From assembly GCA_017654735.1 (NCBI GenBank), contig JADPYG010000007.1, forward strand, positions 124,001 to 188,000: a stretch of 64,000 bases of DNA. Direction: 5' to 3'. The notes beneath the pieces are model-generated. The model was given only the letters and a program-made list of their open reading frames with translations, was not told the DNA's origin and searched no databases. Positions 1 to 10,556 of this stretch are shown here, in pieces. Numbering within the stretch: position 1 is the stretch's first letter; every line of letters begins with the position of its first letter. The position numbers and the translations under genes were made by a program. This DNA is from Vishniacozyma victoriae. Lineage: Eukaryota; Basidiomycota; Tremellomycetes; Tremellales; Bulleribasidiaceae.

Positions 1-145
1 TATCGGCCCATGAATTCATTGCCCGCCAACGATCATCCTTTCATCGGAAGGAGCTGAGTCAAGCTCTGACACAGACTCCCTCGCCGCCCTTGCCGCCCCC
101 TGACAAACCCTGTCAGATTCTAGCATAAAACAAGGGGCTAGCAAT

Positions 146-243
146 GGATCAATGGATTGTGTCACTCCTACCTTTCTTGTAGATATCTGAGCGTGAGGCT
201 CTGGGTTCTTGACCCTTGAGGGGCGAAGATACCGCAATCAATG
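146..243 (-). repeat. Diverged duplicate segment, copy A (pair with 3913-4010)
   Basis: About 98 bases on the minus strand align without gaps to 3913-4010 at roughly 72% identity by hand count. In one frame (reading LIIDCGIFAPQG.. here and MIVHCSTPAPRG.. in the other copy) many differences fall on third codon positions, as expected of a formerly or still coding exon. It lies just downstream of six-Cys gene 1, as copy B lies downstream of gene 4. I could not build a complete gene around it: an in-frame stop follows the conserved SLTLRYLQ block, and the upstream join would need an implausibly short 21-base intron. It may be a decayed exon or part of a gene running off the left edge. Confidence 0.5.
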
Positions 244-431
244 ATGAGCAAAGTCTTACCTTGAGCTTTGAGGGCCGAGACCAGGCAGGTGTCAATTGTG
301 GGCCCACTGAGATGCTCAATTGATTACCTGACCATCCAAACATGAGGCGACCCCAGATTTGTTTTACATGATCTACTTCACGTAAGGGAACCTACACAAC
401 TACATTGAGAAAAAACTTGTCTAACAAGAAT

Positions 432-1179
432 CTAGCCTCCAGTTGACGAGTTGTGAGAAGCCGTGGTGGGCATACTTGACTGTTTGGATGCCCGGGAAGC
501 ACGTCGTTTGTCCAGACGTTTTAGCCTCTTGGCGATGTTGCGTTGCTCATTCCTCATGAGGTCTCTTCTCGCTTGTACATCGCCCATATTGCAGGCTTTT
601 GGATGGAAGGTGCCATTGTAGGTGAAGCTCTTGCGGTCCCCTCCCCATATTTTGCTCTCCGAATCTTTGATGAAGCAGTTTGCACAGACCAAGTACTCGA
701 CTTCATCGCGCCAAACAGTCTGCTTTTCCTTGGTGGTAGACTTGCGACACATTCTGCTACCGCAAGGGTTGCATCCAATATCTGAGTCGCATCGATTGCC
801 TGTCCAAGGGTCCTCATCATGTATGTCTGAGGCAAGGCTATTGCCAGCTATGAGGGTCTCGGTCCTTGATGTATCTGTATCGGGAACTGTGCGAGCATGC
901 TAAAAGAATACGTCAGCTTGGAACAAGATAAGTGTTCTGTCTTGGATCCTTAGCGATATCCCAGCTCACCCTCCAAAGCTCGCCTCGAACGTGCTCCACC
1001 TCCTGACCCGGCTCCAATCGCAAGACAGGTGCTCCGGGTGCATTGTACATCTTTCATCAGGCACTCTGCACCAAAGACATAAAGCAGCTCACAATGGATC
1101 TTCCGTCGTGGCCATGTAAAGTGAATAGAAGCTCTGAGCGACCGCTAACACCATCATTGGTGTGCTGTTGTTCGTCCAT
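432..1179 (-). CDS. Six-cysteine zinc-finger-like protein, array member 1
   Basis: Not a family I can name. Three exons: 1179-1093, 1050-970 and 899-432, giving 211 aa. The introns of 42 and 70 bp are in frame and end in AG. The start is MDEQ, as in member 2. Exon 3 carries a C-x2-C (CNPC), a single C, a C-x2-C (CANC) and a last C after FHPK. The stretch TVWRD..YLVCANC recalls a GATA-type finger (W-R .. L-C-N-x-C), but the spacing between the CxxC pairs (25) is longer than in GATA fingers. The tail is Ser/Arg/Lys-rich. Nucleic-acid or zinc binding is inference. Exon lengths (29, 27, ~155 codons) match members 2-4, so they are one tandem family. Confidence 0.75.
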
Positions 1180-1786
1180 TGTGTGGTCTGGCTTTGTATG
1201 GTTTGTTGGATGAGAATGTTGAGTGCAGAAAGCTGGTTTCCGTGGATCCCTAGCAGACTAAAAGAGACTATAAGTGAGTGACAAGCAGGATTATATCGCA
1301 CCAAGCCTGACTGGTGTGTATCATACGGTCCATGAAGTTGGTTGACTTCCCGTCGTGGCTGAAACCAGCAACTGGAGAACCTTTCATCGGGAATGGTACG
1401 TTGCACTCTTGAAGTCTCTGGTCCCAAGCCTTTGCATACAGCCAGCCTTGAACACAAGGGATTCGTTGTCCTTTATGTCCAATCAAGTGGCGGTGCAATA
1501 TCTCTTCCCCCTAGATACCGCCTCAGTAATGTTTTATGTATGAGGGGTTGGCAGGGTCATCTTCCGTCACAAGCCTACGTACGACTTTCTGGTCAGGCTG
1601 GTCAGGCTGAGTGTTGAGTCAGCTGAGTGTTGAGTCATTGCTCCAATCGTTAAGTTGCGTCAGGGGGGAAGAAACAGGGTTGCGACCCATATTGGATAAT
1701 CGCATGTCAAGGTACATTGGCATCAGGTCTCAATCACATGTGCATTGGCAAACAACATCATTTGTAGATTTGGACTTGTTGATCTT
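1180..1786. other. Intergenic between array members 1 and 2
   Basis: No gene could be built here. It holds two exact tandem duplications: a 9-mer twice at 1591-1608 and a 16-mer (GCTGAGTGTTGAGTCA) twice at 1606-1637. A minus-strand open stretch at about 1268-1498 (reading HLIGHKGQ..) has no clear start or splice partners. It may be an old fragment, or nothing. Confidence 0.4.
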
Positions 1787-2501
1787 TTAAAATGGACCTC
1801 CCTCTTTCTCCTTTGCAAGATAGGTGGTCATGCGCTGAGATTGTTGGCTGTCTACCCATTCACTCAGCTCCAATTTCTTCCCCCTGCTCCGTTCAGTGCT
1901 TGCAATGTTCCTTAGCTGTTTGACCCCTTCGTATTGGCAATCCTTTGGATGGAAGCCCATTACGTACATCAGGCTGCCGTCTGGACCCCAGTACTGGCTT
2001 TGAACGTGTCGCTCATAGCATCTGTTACAAACAGTATAATCTTTGCCGTCACGATGGACTGTTTGTTCCGCTTTGAACTGAGATGGCCTGCACTTCTTGC
2101 CGTTGCATGGCTTGCATGTGATTTCTGTATTCAACGCCGCTGAGCGATGCACAGGCTCCTGATCAATTGCCGTGCCATACAAGTCAGAGATATCAAGCTC
2201 TGTGACCTTGGTTTGCTGGGAACCGTCAAAATGCTGGAGCCAGGTAAGCAGGCTAAATGCGGATCAATCTCATAGGAAACATACAGTCCAGAGCCCGTTT
2301 TCCAGGGGCAATATTTCTTGGTCAGGATCCAGCTCAACCGTCACGTAGGATGGAATATATGTCTGCAGTCAGAATATGTCAAATAAAGAGGTAAACGGCA
2401 CTCACGATTGTTCGGCTCCAGCCATCATCGTGAAAGTAGACCTCGAATTGGGGCAAAGAGGCCTCGCTTGGGAGAAAATTGCTGAATCGCTGTTCATCCA
2501 T
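1787..2501 (-). CDS. Six-cysteine zinc-finger-like protein, array member 2
   Basis: Paralogue of member 1. Exons are 2501-2406, 2362-2285 and 2233-1787 (206 aa); introns are 43 and 51 bp with clean GTGAGT/GTATG donors and CAG acceptors. Exon 1 begins MDEQ. Exon 2 holds VTVELDPDQE, matching PVLRLEPGQE in member 1. Exon 3 carries CKPC, a further C after NGKK, CNRC, and a final C in the FHPKDC motif shared with member 1 (FHPKAC). The best-matching block is QTVxRDxxxYxVCxxC. No signal peptide or membrane segment is seen, so it is probably intracellular. The role is unknown; a metal-binding fold is inferred from the paired cysteines. Confidence 0.75.
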
Positions 2502-2949
2502 AATGTGTACCGTGGCTATCAGAGGCGAGCTTCTCTTTGTTTGGACTGGGGACTGTTGATTGGCTAGTTAATGACGATATCTGACCAGACAAATCAAGTG
2601 AAGAGTGAAGTACGCTCCTGCAAACAACAATTAATCATACATTTGATCTTACTCCACAAGGGCTGAAACCTGTGAGCAGCATTTCCTTTCACTCCAGAGA
2701 GACCTTACGCTTTCAGCGCCTTTAGGGTGGAAAAGTGTCTCGCTCCAATCCTTTGTCAAACGGGTGCAAGCCGCGCTGTACTTTATGCTGCACTCTCCTT
2801 TTGGGTCAGCAACGGTGGCGTATGGCGCCCCTCTGATCTTTCGGCCGACCGACCAGTTCGACGACATCTTTTCATCATATTGGACAATGGGAGATACGTA
2901 AGGAAATCCTCAGGCGTCACTGCCATACGCAGAGCCAGGTTCGGGATCC
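2502..2949 (-). pseudogene. Intergenic with possible C-terminal fragment of the six-Cys family
   Basis: Between members 2 and 3. A minus-strand open frame at 2649-2867 contains LFHPKGAES.VR. This resembles the FHPK-x-C ..VQ.R tail of members 1 and 2, which member 3 itself lacks. No splice in the right phase from member 3 could be found, so it reads as a detached remnant rather than a working exon. A second frame just upstream (MAVTPEDF..) is too short to judge. Confidence 0.3.
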
Positions 2950-3689
2950 TCAAGGAACAGCCTTAATATATACGCTGTCGCAATCATTGGAAATGTTGTC
3001 TTTGCCGGAGTAGCGGGCCGTTGATTGGCACCTCCTGCAGATAGTGTTTCCTCCGGTAGTAAGTTGCTGTTCCATCTCGTTGGTCCAGATGTTCATTACC
3101 GGTGGAGGTACGAAGCATCGTGTGGGCCCGTTGGGGCCCATGAGACAAGCGGTGCAGCTTCGATCTCCTTGAGCACGTCGGAGTACAGCGTCTGCGCGGG
3201 ACAAGGCGGTCCGGTCTCTAGTTTCGGAGTCTGGATTGAGGGTGGGGTTACTTGTTCTTGCTGCACCTGGACCAGCTAGCGCAGACGCAGCATCCGGTAG
3301 TCGCTCACTCTGCCCACCATCTGTTGACTGAGTTGGGATCAGTCCAGAAGATTGAACGCTAATCAGCGTATCAATTGCGGCCACAGAACCCCTTGGCACC
3401 GCCCCAACCTATGTGGATCAGGACAAAGAGCCTCAAACGGACTCACAAGCTCCCATTCGAAATTTTGATTGAGATGCACCCCCATATTGTCCGGCAGCTT
3501 GCTCAATTCACCATCCGGCTGGATCTATACCGTCACTTACGTTGTAAAACGGGTCTAAGTGTCTCTCACCACACGTTGACTTTGCGTGTCAAATTCCAAT
3601 CCAGGTCCAAAGGAATGACAATACCAGACGACTTTGGGAGGTTTGTCATCGTCATCAGGAAGCTGTTGAGCTCCGTACTTGTTTGGCAT
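2950..3689 (-). CDS. Six-cysteine zinc-finger-like protein, array member 3
   Basis: Exons are 3689-3570, 3524-3447 and 3408-2950, giving 218 aa. Both introns (45 and 38 bp) keep phase 0, as in members 1, 2 and 4. Exon 3 opens with a Ser/Pro/Thr-rich stretch of about 75 residues. Then comes the cysteine module CTAC, a C after NGPTR, CRRC, and a last C in SNDC. The FHPK motif of members 1 and 2 is missing and the protein stops 8 residues after the last cysteine; a look-alike of the missing tail lies downstream in another frame (2649-2867). Member 3 may therefore be a truncated copy. Function unknown. Confidence 0.65.
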
Positions 3690-4371
3690 GTTGAGCGTAT
3701 GAGCTAATAGTTGTATACAATAGTAAAAGTGAACTTGACGAGACTTGTGATTCTTGAGGGCTTTCCTTCATGTTTCCCGCCTTATTGGAAATACTCTCCG
3801 TTGTCCACTATAGGTCCTTTCACCCAAGGAAAGTGATTTCAAGTCTGAGGAAGGCTCTTTTGCCTGATGCCTACCTGAATGATTTTGATGAAGCACCCGA
3901 CATGATTGATTGGGGTCAATGGATTTGGCCACTCCTTCTTTTGATGTAAATATCTGAGAGTGAGTCCTTGAATCCTTGAGCCTCGCGGGGCAGGCGTACT
4001 GCAATGAACGATCATTACAGTTGTCTCGTTGTTCCTAAAGGCCAAGTCCGGTACCATGCAATATAACCGCGCTCGTACCCCAAGATCCTTACACTCAGGC
4101 GCCAAATTCAGATTTTGCGGGCGACGGTGTCGTCTGATGCCTCGCTGAACATCGGCGTGAAACGAGGATCCGAAAAAGTATCAACGGAATACGCCACTCC
4201 TACCTTTGATTGTGACGTCTGCATCAGACGGAGTTTCCGTGCTGGCTGACGCTTCCTAGAGTCTGCACACTATTACACCTGCACGAGCATTCTCTCCTGA
4301 AGCAAATCGAATCATGCACACATACATATTTGCACACACTGCCACAGTGAATAGCAATAACTGAAGCCCAT
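3690..4371. other. Intergenic between array members 3 and 4, with duplicate copy B
   Basis: No complete gene is seen. Minus-strand 3839-4105 is open (88 codons, no convincing start) and includes the duplicated segment described at 3913-4010. A shorter related stretch (AAAGGTAGGAGTGG..) sits near 4190-4210. Together these suggest local duplication of downstream flanks along with the genes. Confidence 0.4.
3913..4010 (-). repeat. Diverged duplicate segment, copy B (pair with 146-243)
   Basis: Ungapped partner of 146-243, about 72% identical. Unlike copy A it stays open past the conserved block, reading on as KKEWPNPL. It sits 3' of array member 4. See copy A for the argument that the pair shows a coding-like substitution pattern. 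Confidence 0.5.
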
Positions 4372-5105
4372 TTATTGATAGGATTGAGAATAGCTGTTGC
4401 CGCCAGAATTGTACCAGCTCTGTCCCAGTACGGATTGAGGAGGCGACCCAGGAGGTCTAGGTGGTAAAACTCCCGGTCCAAGCTTGGCAGTCCCTAGGCT
4501 CTGGCCTTGGCAATCCGCTGCAACAAAGCTCTCATCGTATGTGTATCCTGGAAGTCGACAGACCCCGGCAAAAACTTTTCTGCGGCAAGTGACACAGACC
4601 GTACGAGAGATTCTTTCCTGATCAACTAATTCCCTTTCGTGGGGATCGGACGAAAACTTGCAGCTCAACCCAGGAACGGGTACTTCGGCACAGGGTCGGC
4701 GACAGGTAGTCCGTACATTGGCTCCTCGTTGATACGGCAGCGTACCGTTGTAGGTGGGATGAGGGTATGTAGGGGGGTGTAGTGTGACAGTCTCGGACGG
4801 TGGCCGATCACTTGGCTGATATCCCAATGGTGGGGAGCCGTAGGACTAGAAATGTAGTCAGTGGAAGCTGGGATACATGATCCATGACTCACGGCAAAAA
4901 GACGGTTCCCTGATGTACTTGGCCTGATCCTCTGGTGTTGACCTAAAGGCGTCTCGGAACCATTTGGGTTAGTCTGCAGTCAACATATAGCCGGCCTGTC
5001 TCGTCAATGGTGAGAATCATCACATACCAGAATTGTCGTTCCATCGCTTCTGGTGTAGCAGCGCAAACCAGCGGGAAGCACCACCTCTCCGTGACCGAGA
5101 GACAT
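4372..5105 (-). CDS. Six-cysteine zinc-finger-like protein, array member 4
   Basis: Exons are 5105-5028, 4973-4893 and 4845-4372 (210 aa); both introns are in phase 0 (54 and 47 bp). Exon 3 has a Pro/Tyr-rich lead. Then come C-x3-C (CRRPC), a C after VPGLS, CVTC and two further cysteines (GVC, AADC), with a Pro/Gly/Ser/Gln-rich tail. The module order matches members 1-3 and the exon sizes (26, 27 and 157 codons) are nearly the same. It is strongly diverged in sequence, so the duplication is old or the genes change fast. No secretion signal. Function unknown. Confidence 0.7.
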
Positions 5106-5808
5106 TCGATTCTTGCCTATTGGTATATATTGGCTTGGGAGTCAAAGAGGACACACGAATCGGTGTATATGGTGTGTAGCAGAAGAAAACGATTGTTCTG
5201 TGGTGATGGGAAATGGGCACGCACTCTCACCCCAAAGTATAAATAGGCTACTCGCCGACGGGCCGCTCGCCACCTGCTACGGGCTTAGCGTTGCAGTCCT
5301 TTGATCTGAAGGTCATGATCCGTTCATGTCAACAAGACTTTCCACTCATCTAAGCTTTGCGTGGCAAGGCGTTCAGATGCGTTAACCCTTTGACCAAATA
5401 GACGTATGTATTAATACACACCAATCCTTTATATACAACGAACCTGCACGGGGAGAACAGCATTCGATCCATTGATCACTATCCCTTGGACAGAGGTATC
5501 GGCTTGAGATCCTTTGGTCGAGAGCAATTCACCTGACACTGAAAGCCGGATGACCGCGTTCTTTAATAAGCAAGAACATACTAGTGTTTAGAGACAACAT
5601 CATGATCCGGCCGAGTAGCCTGTATGATGACGATCTGCTGTAATTAACTTGATCATATGTACCATGGTGGAACTATACGGACATAGCAAGGAATCCAAAC
5701 CTCTGCTCTGCACGCGCTCCACGCACTCCATCGGCAGAGGAGATTATTGAAGGCATTCGATTGAAAAGATCTTTCATCAACTTCAGCGATAAGACAAGGT
5801 TGTATTTA
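5106..5808. other. Intergenic, left copy of a direct repeat
   Basis: No coding region supported. Contains the 28-base element at 5601-5628 that recurs with one base missing at 6709-6735, so the pair brackets array member 5. Confidence 0.5.
5601..5628 (+). repeat. Direct repeat, left copy
   Basis: Begins CATGATCCGGCC and ends AGTAGCCTGTATGAT. It matches 6709-6735 except for a single inserted G. About 1.1 kb separates the copies and gene 5 lies between them. Confidence 0.8.
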
Positions 5809-6405
5809 TCATGACACCTCACTCCCGCCCTTGAAATCGACGGTATTGATCCCGCTCCCGCCTACATCACCCATTCCCACATCAGTCATTCGATCGGCAC
5901 CTGGCTGAGTATTCCCTGCTGCCCGTGTGGCACGACCCGAAAGATCCTCGGCCCTTTGACTCGCGACTTCTCCAAAATTACAATCGTTCCAATCACTCTC
6001 GTGAGCCACCATGATTCGGGAGCGAGAGCAGCCTGAACAGAGGACTCCCTTGGAATTTCGGGGTGGGGTTGAAATCCCAGTAGCTGGGTCAGTGATAGCT
6101 CTAGCGGCTAAACACCATTGATTTCGGGTGATACAAGGATTGCATCTGTAGCGTTGTTTTTTTGTCGGCGGAATCGAGCTCTCAGCTTCGAGGTTTGTAG
6201 TCTTGTCGGCCTAAGTTATCAGCCCAGACTTGGCAGGAGACAAGGTACATACCTTGTCAATGAGATCCTGTAAGGCTGTATTCTGCCTCGGACCGAGTCC
6301 TGCGCCTTCCAAGATATGTGCGTCCTCGCTCATGGTTGTATATGCTCTCCGTTGGACGACCAAAGAATTCGGGGTCTCGTATGAGGGTTGTTTTCTTGTT
6401 GGCAT
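5809..6405 (-). CDS. Six-cysteine zinc-finger-like protein, array member 5 (divergent)
   Basis: Two exons, 6405-6253 and 6210-5809 (184 aa), joined by a 42-bp intron with branch-like GCTGATAAC and a TTAG acceptor. Exon 2 carries CNPC, a C after RNQW, CSGC and a last C in NDC. This is the same order and similar spacing as members 1-4, and it lies on the same strand in the same array. The N-terminal half is not recognisably related and the two small leading exons are absent. The tail is Gly/Asp-rich. The start at 6405 (MPTRK) is a choice: the frame is open further upstream, and MSED at 6333 is an alternative. Function unknown. Confidence 0.6.
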
Positions 6406-6708
6406 GATGGCTTGTCTTGTTTTGGGTTGGGAATTGAGCCAATACAATAGCTGCTGACACAAACGATAAGCAGCGGGATCGCGATTGCGGCCAGCAAACC
6501 TGGCTCCACATCCCCGTCGACGAAGGCGAGTGGCTACCAAACTCTTTCCCAAGGAGCTTGCTCCCATCCTTTGACGCTTTCCCGACAATCCATAGATGAC
6601 TTGACTCGGGCACATCATCTCCCGTCTTATGCTTTGAATCCGTCGTCCACCGCCCATTGGCCTCTCAAGCTGAATGATGATGAACATATCAGAGTATCGA
6701 TACAACTG

Positions 6709-6735
6709 CATGATCCGGCCAGTAGCCTGTATGAT
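6709..6735 (+). repeat. Direct repeat, right copy
   Basis: Second copy of the element at 5601-5628, one base shorter. It lies 27 bp before the 3' end of the rhodopsin-MFS gene and upstream of array member 5. Confidence 0.8.
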
Positions 6736-6762
6736 CTATGTTACTTACTTACATTAAATACA

Positions 6763-9700
6763 TTATGATAAAGTTATGCGTTCCCCAGATCCAGACCCAG
6801 ACCCCGATCCACTCGATCTAGACCGTTCCTTCAATTCCATCGAGGTCCCCAGTTCATCACCATTGATGACAATATCCGGCATATGCGCCACGTACCCTTT
6901 CTCCGATACTGGCCAAGCCCATCCTGATGATTTCCTCCGCCCTATTGGAGTTACTGACCATTTCGGATCTAACCATCGGCGCATGACGCGGGGTTGCCAT
7001 GCTGCTGGAATGAGGACTGATACTCCATATAGCGCTACCATGACTTTTAATGCTTGTCGTATTGTTCCAGTCGGGTCCGGGTTGAGAGTGACCACTCCGT
7101 AGGTTACACTTGGCCATACTGCCCCACCCGAGATCGCCATGGTAAGAATGGAAGAAGCGAGTTTGGTATTATGCCCTTGATTCCTCAAAGTCATGGCGAA
7201 TAGAAGTGGAAAGATGGCTGATTCGAAGAAAACCGTCAAAAGCAACATCGTCAATGGCGCGTTTCCGCGTGGCAATAATAGTCCAAGGAGGGAAGTAATA
7301 AACGCCCCCGATATCGAGATGGCGAGTAATATTCGAGGTGGGATACCGAGGTAGGCAAAGAATGAAATTAAGAACCGACCAAAAGCGAATAATCCATGCG
7401 AAATGGCACTGTTCCAAAATGAATCGGTCCCCGGTTTGACGGCTTGCATACTCTCGTCCCAGAAGTACGAGACTGATTCCTGCGCGCCGACATAGAGGAA
7501 CATGGCAAGTGCACCGGTAGCGAGAGCAAAATGGCCAAGCTTGAATTTCTTGAATATCCGATCCTCGTGATCCAATCCAGCGAGATCCATTCGTTGTAAT
7601 GCCACTGTTTCGAGGTCGGCATCGGAAGCTTCGGAGAGTGGGACGTAGAAGAAGACGACGGCGAGAAAGGTAACGAAAAGCGCAACGGCGAGATAACACC
7701 ATTGAACCCTAAATAAGTCGATCCCTTCCACTCTCTGGAACAGCGCTTTCTGAGCGAGTATAGGCGAGCTGAATCCTCCAATAGCTTGGATACCCTGGGC
7801 GAAACAGAGCCTAGCTTCCGACATTCGACCAGGGCCAGCGATGGTGATGAATGGATTAGCAGCGATTTCCAGTACACTCAGACCACATGCTATCATGAAG
7901 TTTGAAATAAAGAATCCAGCGTATGACCGAAGAACGGATGAGGGCCAGAATGCCATGGCGCCACATGCGTAAATGGCCAGTCCCGTCATGAATGCTGCCT
8001 TGAATCCGGAGCGGGTGAGGACCCAATGGCCAATAGCGGGTGGGCCGATGAGGTATCCAAGCCAATATGCGTTATGCAGTGCGATAGATCGAGCGGGCGA
8101 GATGGAAAGGAGATTAATGATTTCGCTGTTGAGTGTTCCGAGTAGTCCATATGCGAATCCCCATAGGAAGAATAGAATGGATACTTGTTCGTCAGCCCAT
8201 TGTCTGGATCAGGAACAGACAGGACTTACCAAAAAGTATCGGCCACCAAGCCTCCCTCGCCGACAACTCTGTCAAAGGCTTAGTCCCGTTCATATTGACG
8301 AAATCGAAAAAGTTCTGCGTCGGTTCCTGGGTAGGATCAACACTCTCCTTTCTAGTTCGGGTACTAATCATAGTAGCATGTCTGGTAAATTTCCGGCTCA
8401 GATTCGACATGGTAGCCTTCGGATCCATAGGGGGCGCAGGAGGAACTTCGGTAGTGGGTGAAATCAATTCTGTCGGGAAAGCAAGGGGAGCGACCGTGTT
8501 AGGCAGAGTGACATGCCTTGGTGCCGCGCTTGTTTGAGGATCGGCAGCTAGCATTTGGAAGAAATCCATTCCGTCTTCCTCATCTTCATCTCCTATTCCC
8601 GGGACTGATGGTGATTCGAGAATAGTTCCCATATTGGGGTTGGGCGACATTTTATCCTTGCTCGTCATTTCCGGAGTGATTTGCGCCATTGACATTTGTG
8701 ATCTCGTTCCTCCTCCCATCAAACTAAGTGACCTCAGTCTCCCTCCACTAATATTTCCATCTCCAGTGACATTACCCCTCGATCCAGTGATATGAGAAAT
8801 CGAAATCGAATTTCGATGACTATGCAGTAAGATCGGTACTACTTTCATAATCAATGGTTTGAGGACCAAGACGCAACAACACATCAATCCCACACTAACT
8901 TCCACAGCGGACCACATGAGACTGAAACTTGCGTGATATGTGAAATCTTTCGATTTAGTCGCTATAGCAGTATTGTCTGCTCCTATCGAGTTGATCCCTC
9001 CATCTCCAGTTGAAGCTAGGACTTCCTCTTTGAGGGCATCTTGTAGATATGCGATCCTGATAACATCGACGATCGTAACGAAAGCCCCAACCGTGAATGT
9101 AGCGACTAATGCGACTTTTTGGCGAAACTCTAATCGTAATCTCGTAAGAATCGGTAATGGTAATAATAAAATGGCGAGATCGGTAAGAACATTGATAGGT
9201 GCCGAAGATAGATAAAGTGATACGACATCAATACAAGTCCCTGTATCTCGATCGAAAGCGGCTCGGACAGGTCGGCATTGGAAGAGATTCAAAAAGGTAA
9301 GGACGATACCGGCGGTATTGACTACTCCAAGTGTAGCATATGAGGCGTAACGGAGGAAAGGGTGTGCAGCGGCCATTCGGATATAGAGGAGTAAGATTGC
9401 TGTTTTCGTAGCCATAAGTGCCGGGTTGTAGAGTACCGTGACTGCGTATATTGATTTCTTGAGTGTCATTGCATCTTCAGGTCTGATCTCTGGGACGTCA
9501 GTATATCATTATATGTCATAGTATAGTGACGCACCGGAATCAGGAGCACCTAAACCAAATTTTGCTCCTACCATAATCGACGTACTTAATCCCATCATCA
9601 ACACCTACCTCGTCAGCACTGCCTCAATATGACGTGGTGTGACTTACCCAGGCGATAATAGTAAACACATCATCCGAGTTGTTCCTCTTGACCACTATCC

Positions 9701-9809
9701 ATTTCGACGTTATCCTCAATCCAACAAATACAGTAGCCACAACGGCAAGTACCAATGTGACATTGAAAACAACAGTCGCACGACTATGTAAAATCTCCAC
9801 CTCGCTCAT
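6763..9809 (-). CDS. Fusion of a fungal rhodopsin-type 7-helix domain with an FHS-family (L-fucose permease type) MFS transporter
   Basis: Exons are 9809-9648, 9604-9535, 9489-8230 and 8183-6763, predicting 970 aa. Residues ~1-270 are a seven-helix fungal rhodopsin-like domain (FVGLRI, KTAILLLYIRM, FQCRPVRAAF, LPILTRLRL), a family known from fungal integral membrane proteins. A ~190-residue disordered cytosolic-type linker follows. At REAWWPILF the frame crosses a 46-bp intron (8229-8184, branch GCTGAC, acceptor AAG) into SILFFLWGFAYGLL, the standard start of FHS sugar permeases, then about 470 residues of MFS. REAxxPI just before FFLWGFAYG is itself typical of FHS transporters, so the permease is split by the intron and complete only in the fusion. 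The tail has an alternating Ser-Gly run. Substrate unknown; sugar/H+ symport is inferred. Confidence 0.8.
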
Positions 9810-10556
9810 CCTTCATCCTATGCCGTATTGCCAAGATGTGAACAATTGATGTCGATGATTATTGAGACATTTCGAAGGGTTTTTACGTTTAGTCTAACTG
9901 ACAAGTTGATGTATAAACGAGTTTTGAAAAGTAGATAGTCAAGGCATCTAGGTTACTCACTTGGCCTGAACCATTCGTAACCGGTCGATGTGGCCCCATC
10001 ATCAATTCAGTGCAAACTCCCGGTACGGGCTCTGGACCATTGTAGTCGTCATCCAAGCGTGATCACCCAGGTCTTCAGGGATCGATTAACATTTTTGATG
10101 GCGTTAGTCACTTACTCCCGCCACCCGCTATACTCAGGAAAGTGGAGGCGGCAGTGGCGGTCTAAGTGGCTTTACCTGAACTCTGGTGATTTCTTCTAGT
10201 TGTTCCGAGTTTTGAAGCAAGCATTCCACCAGTATGGTACCACTGCGAAGGCGGCGTGTCGGGGTCCACGCTCCATCTGCACAGATTCTGAATCTCAATT
10301 TCTGCCGGCGAACCTTACCCTGAGGAAAAACTCCGCTTTTCCAGCTCCAGCTTCGACTCTCCTCGCAACGACGGGAAAAGCATCAACTGGAAATGTAAAA
10401 GATGCGAGAGTGACAAGTCGCCATGCATTATAATATACATCAAAATCCCATGAATCGCATCCCAGCTCCCCATGCAAGCGTATCATCTTCCTCCCCGCCT
10501 TCACCCAATCATACTTGACTACCTCCCTTGCGGGAATGCAGCTGACGCTGCATCAC
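9810..10556. other. Intergenic, nothing recognised
   Basis: It holds the promoter side of the rhodopsin-MFS gene and the 3' flank of the importin gene. Short open frames on both strands have no supporting splice signals or recognisable products. Confidence 0.5.

Noticed and set aside
146..343. Caspase-like domain suggested by the LLIIDC strand in segment A
   Set aside because: No His-Gly motif or catalytic pair is found and copy B reads IVHCS at the same place. The likeness is a single beta-strand pattern.
6776..7102. Plus-strand ORF with an Asp-Pro repeat
   Set aside because: Reverse reading of the Ser-Gly tail of the MFS half; the minus strand is clearly coding.
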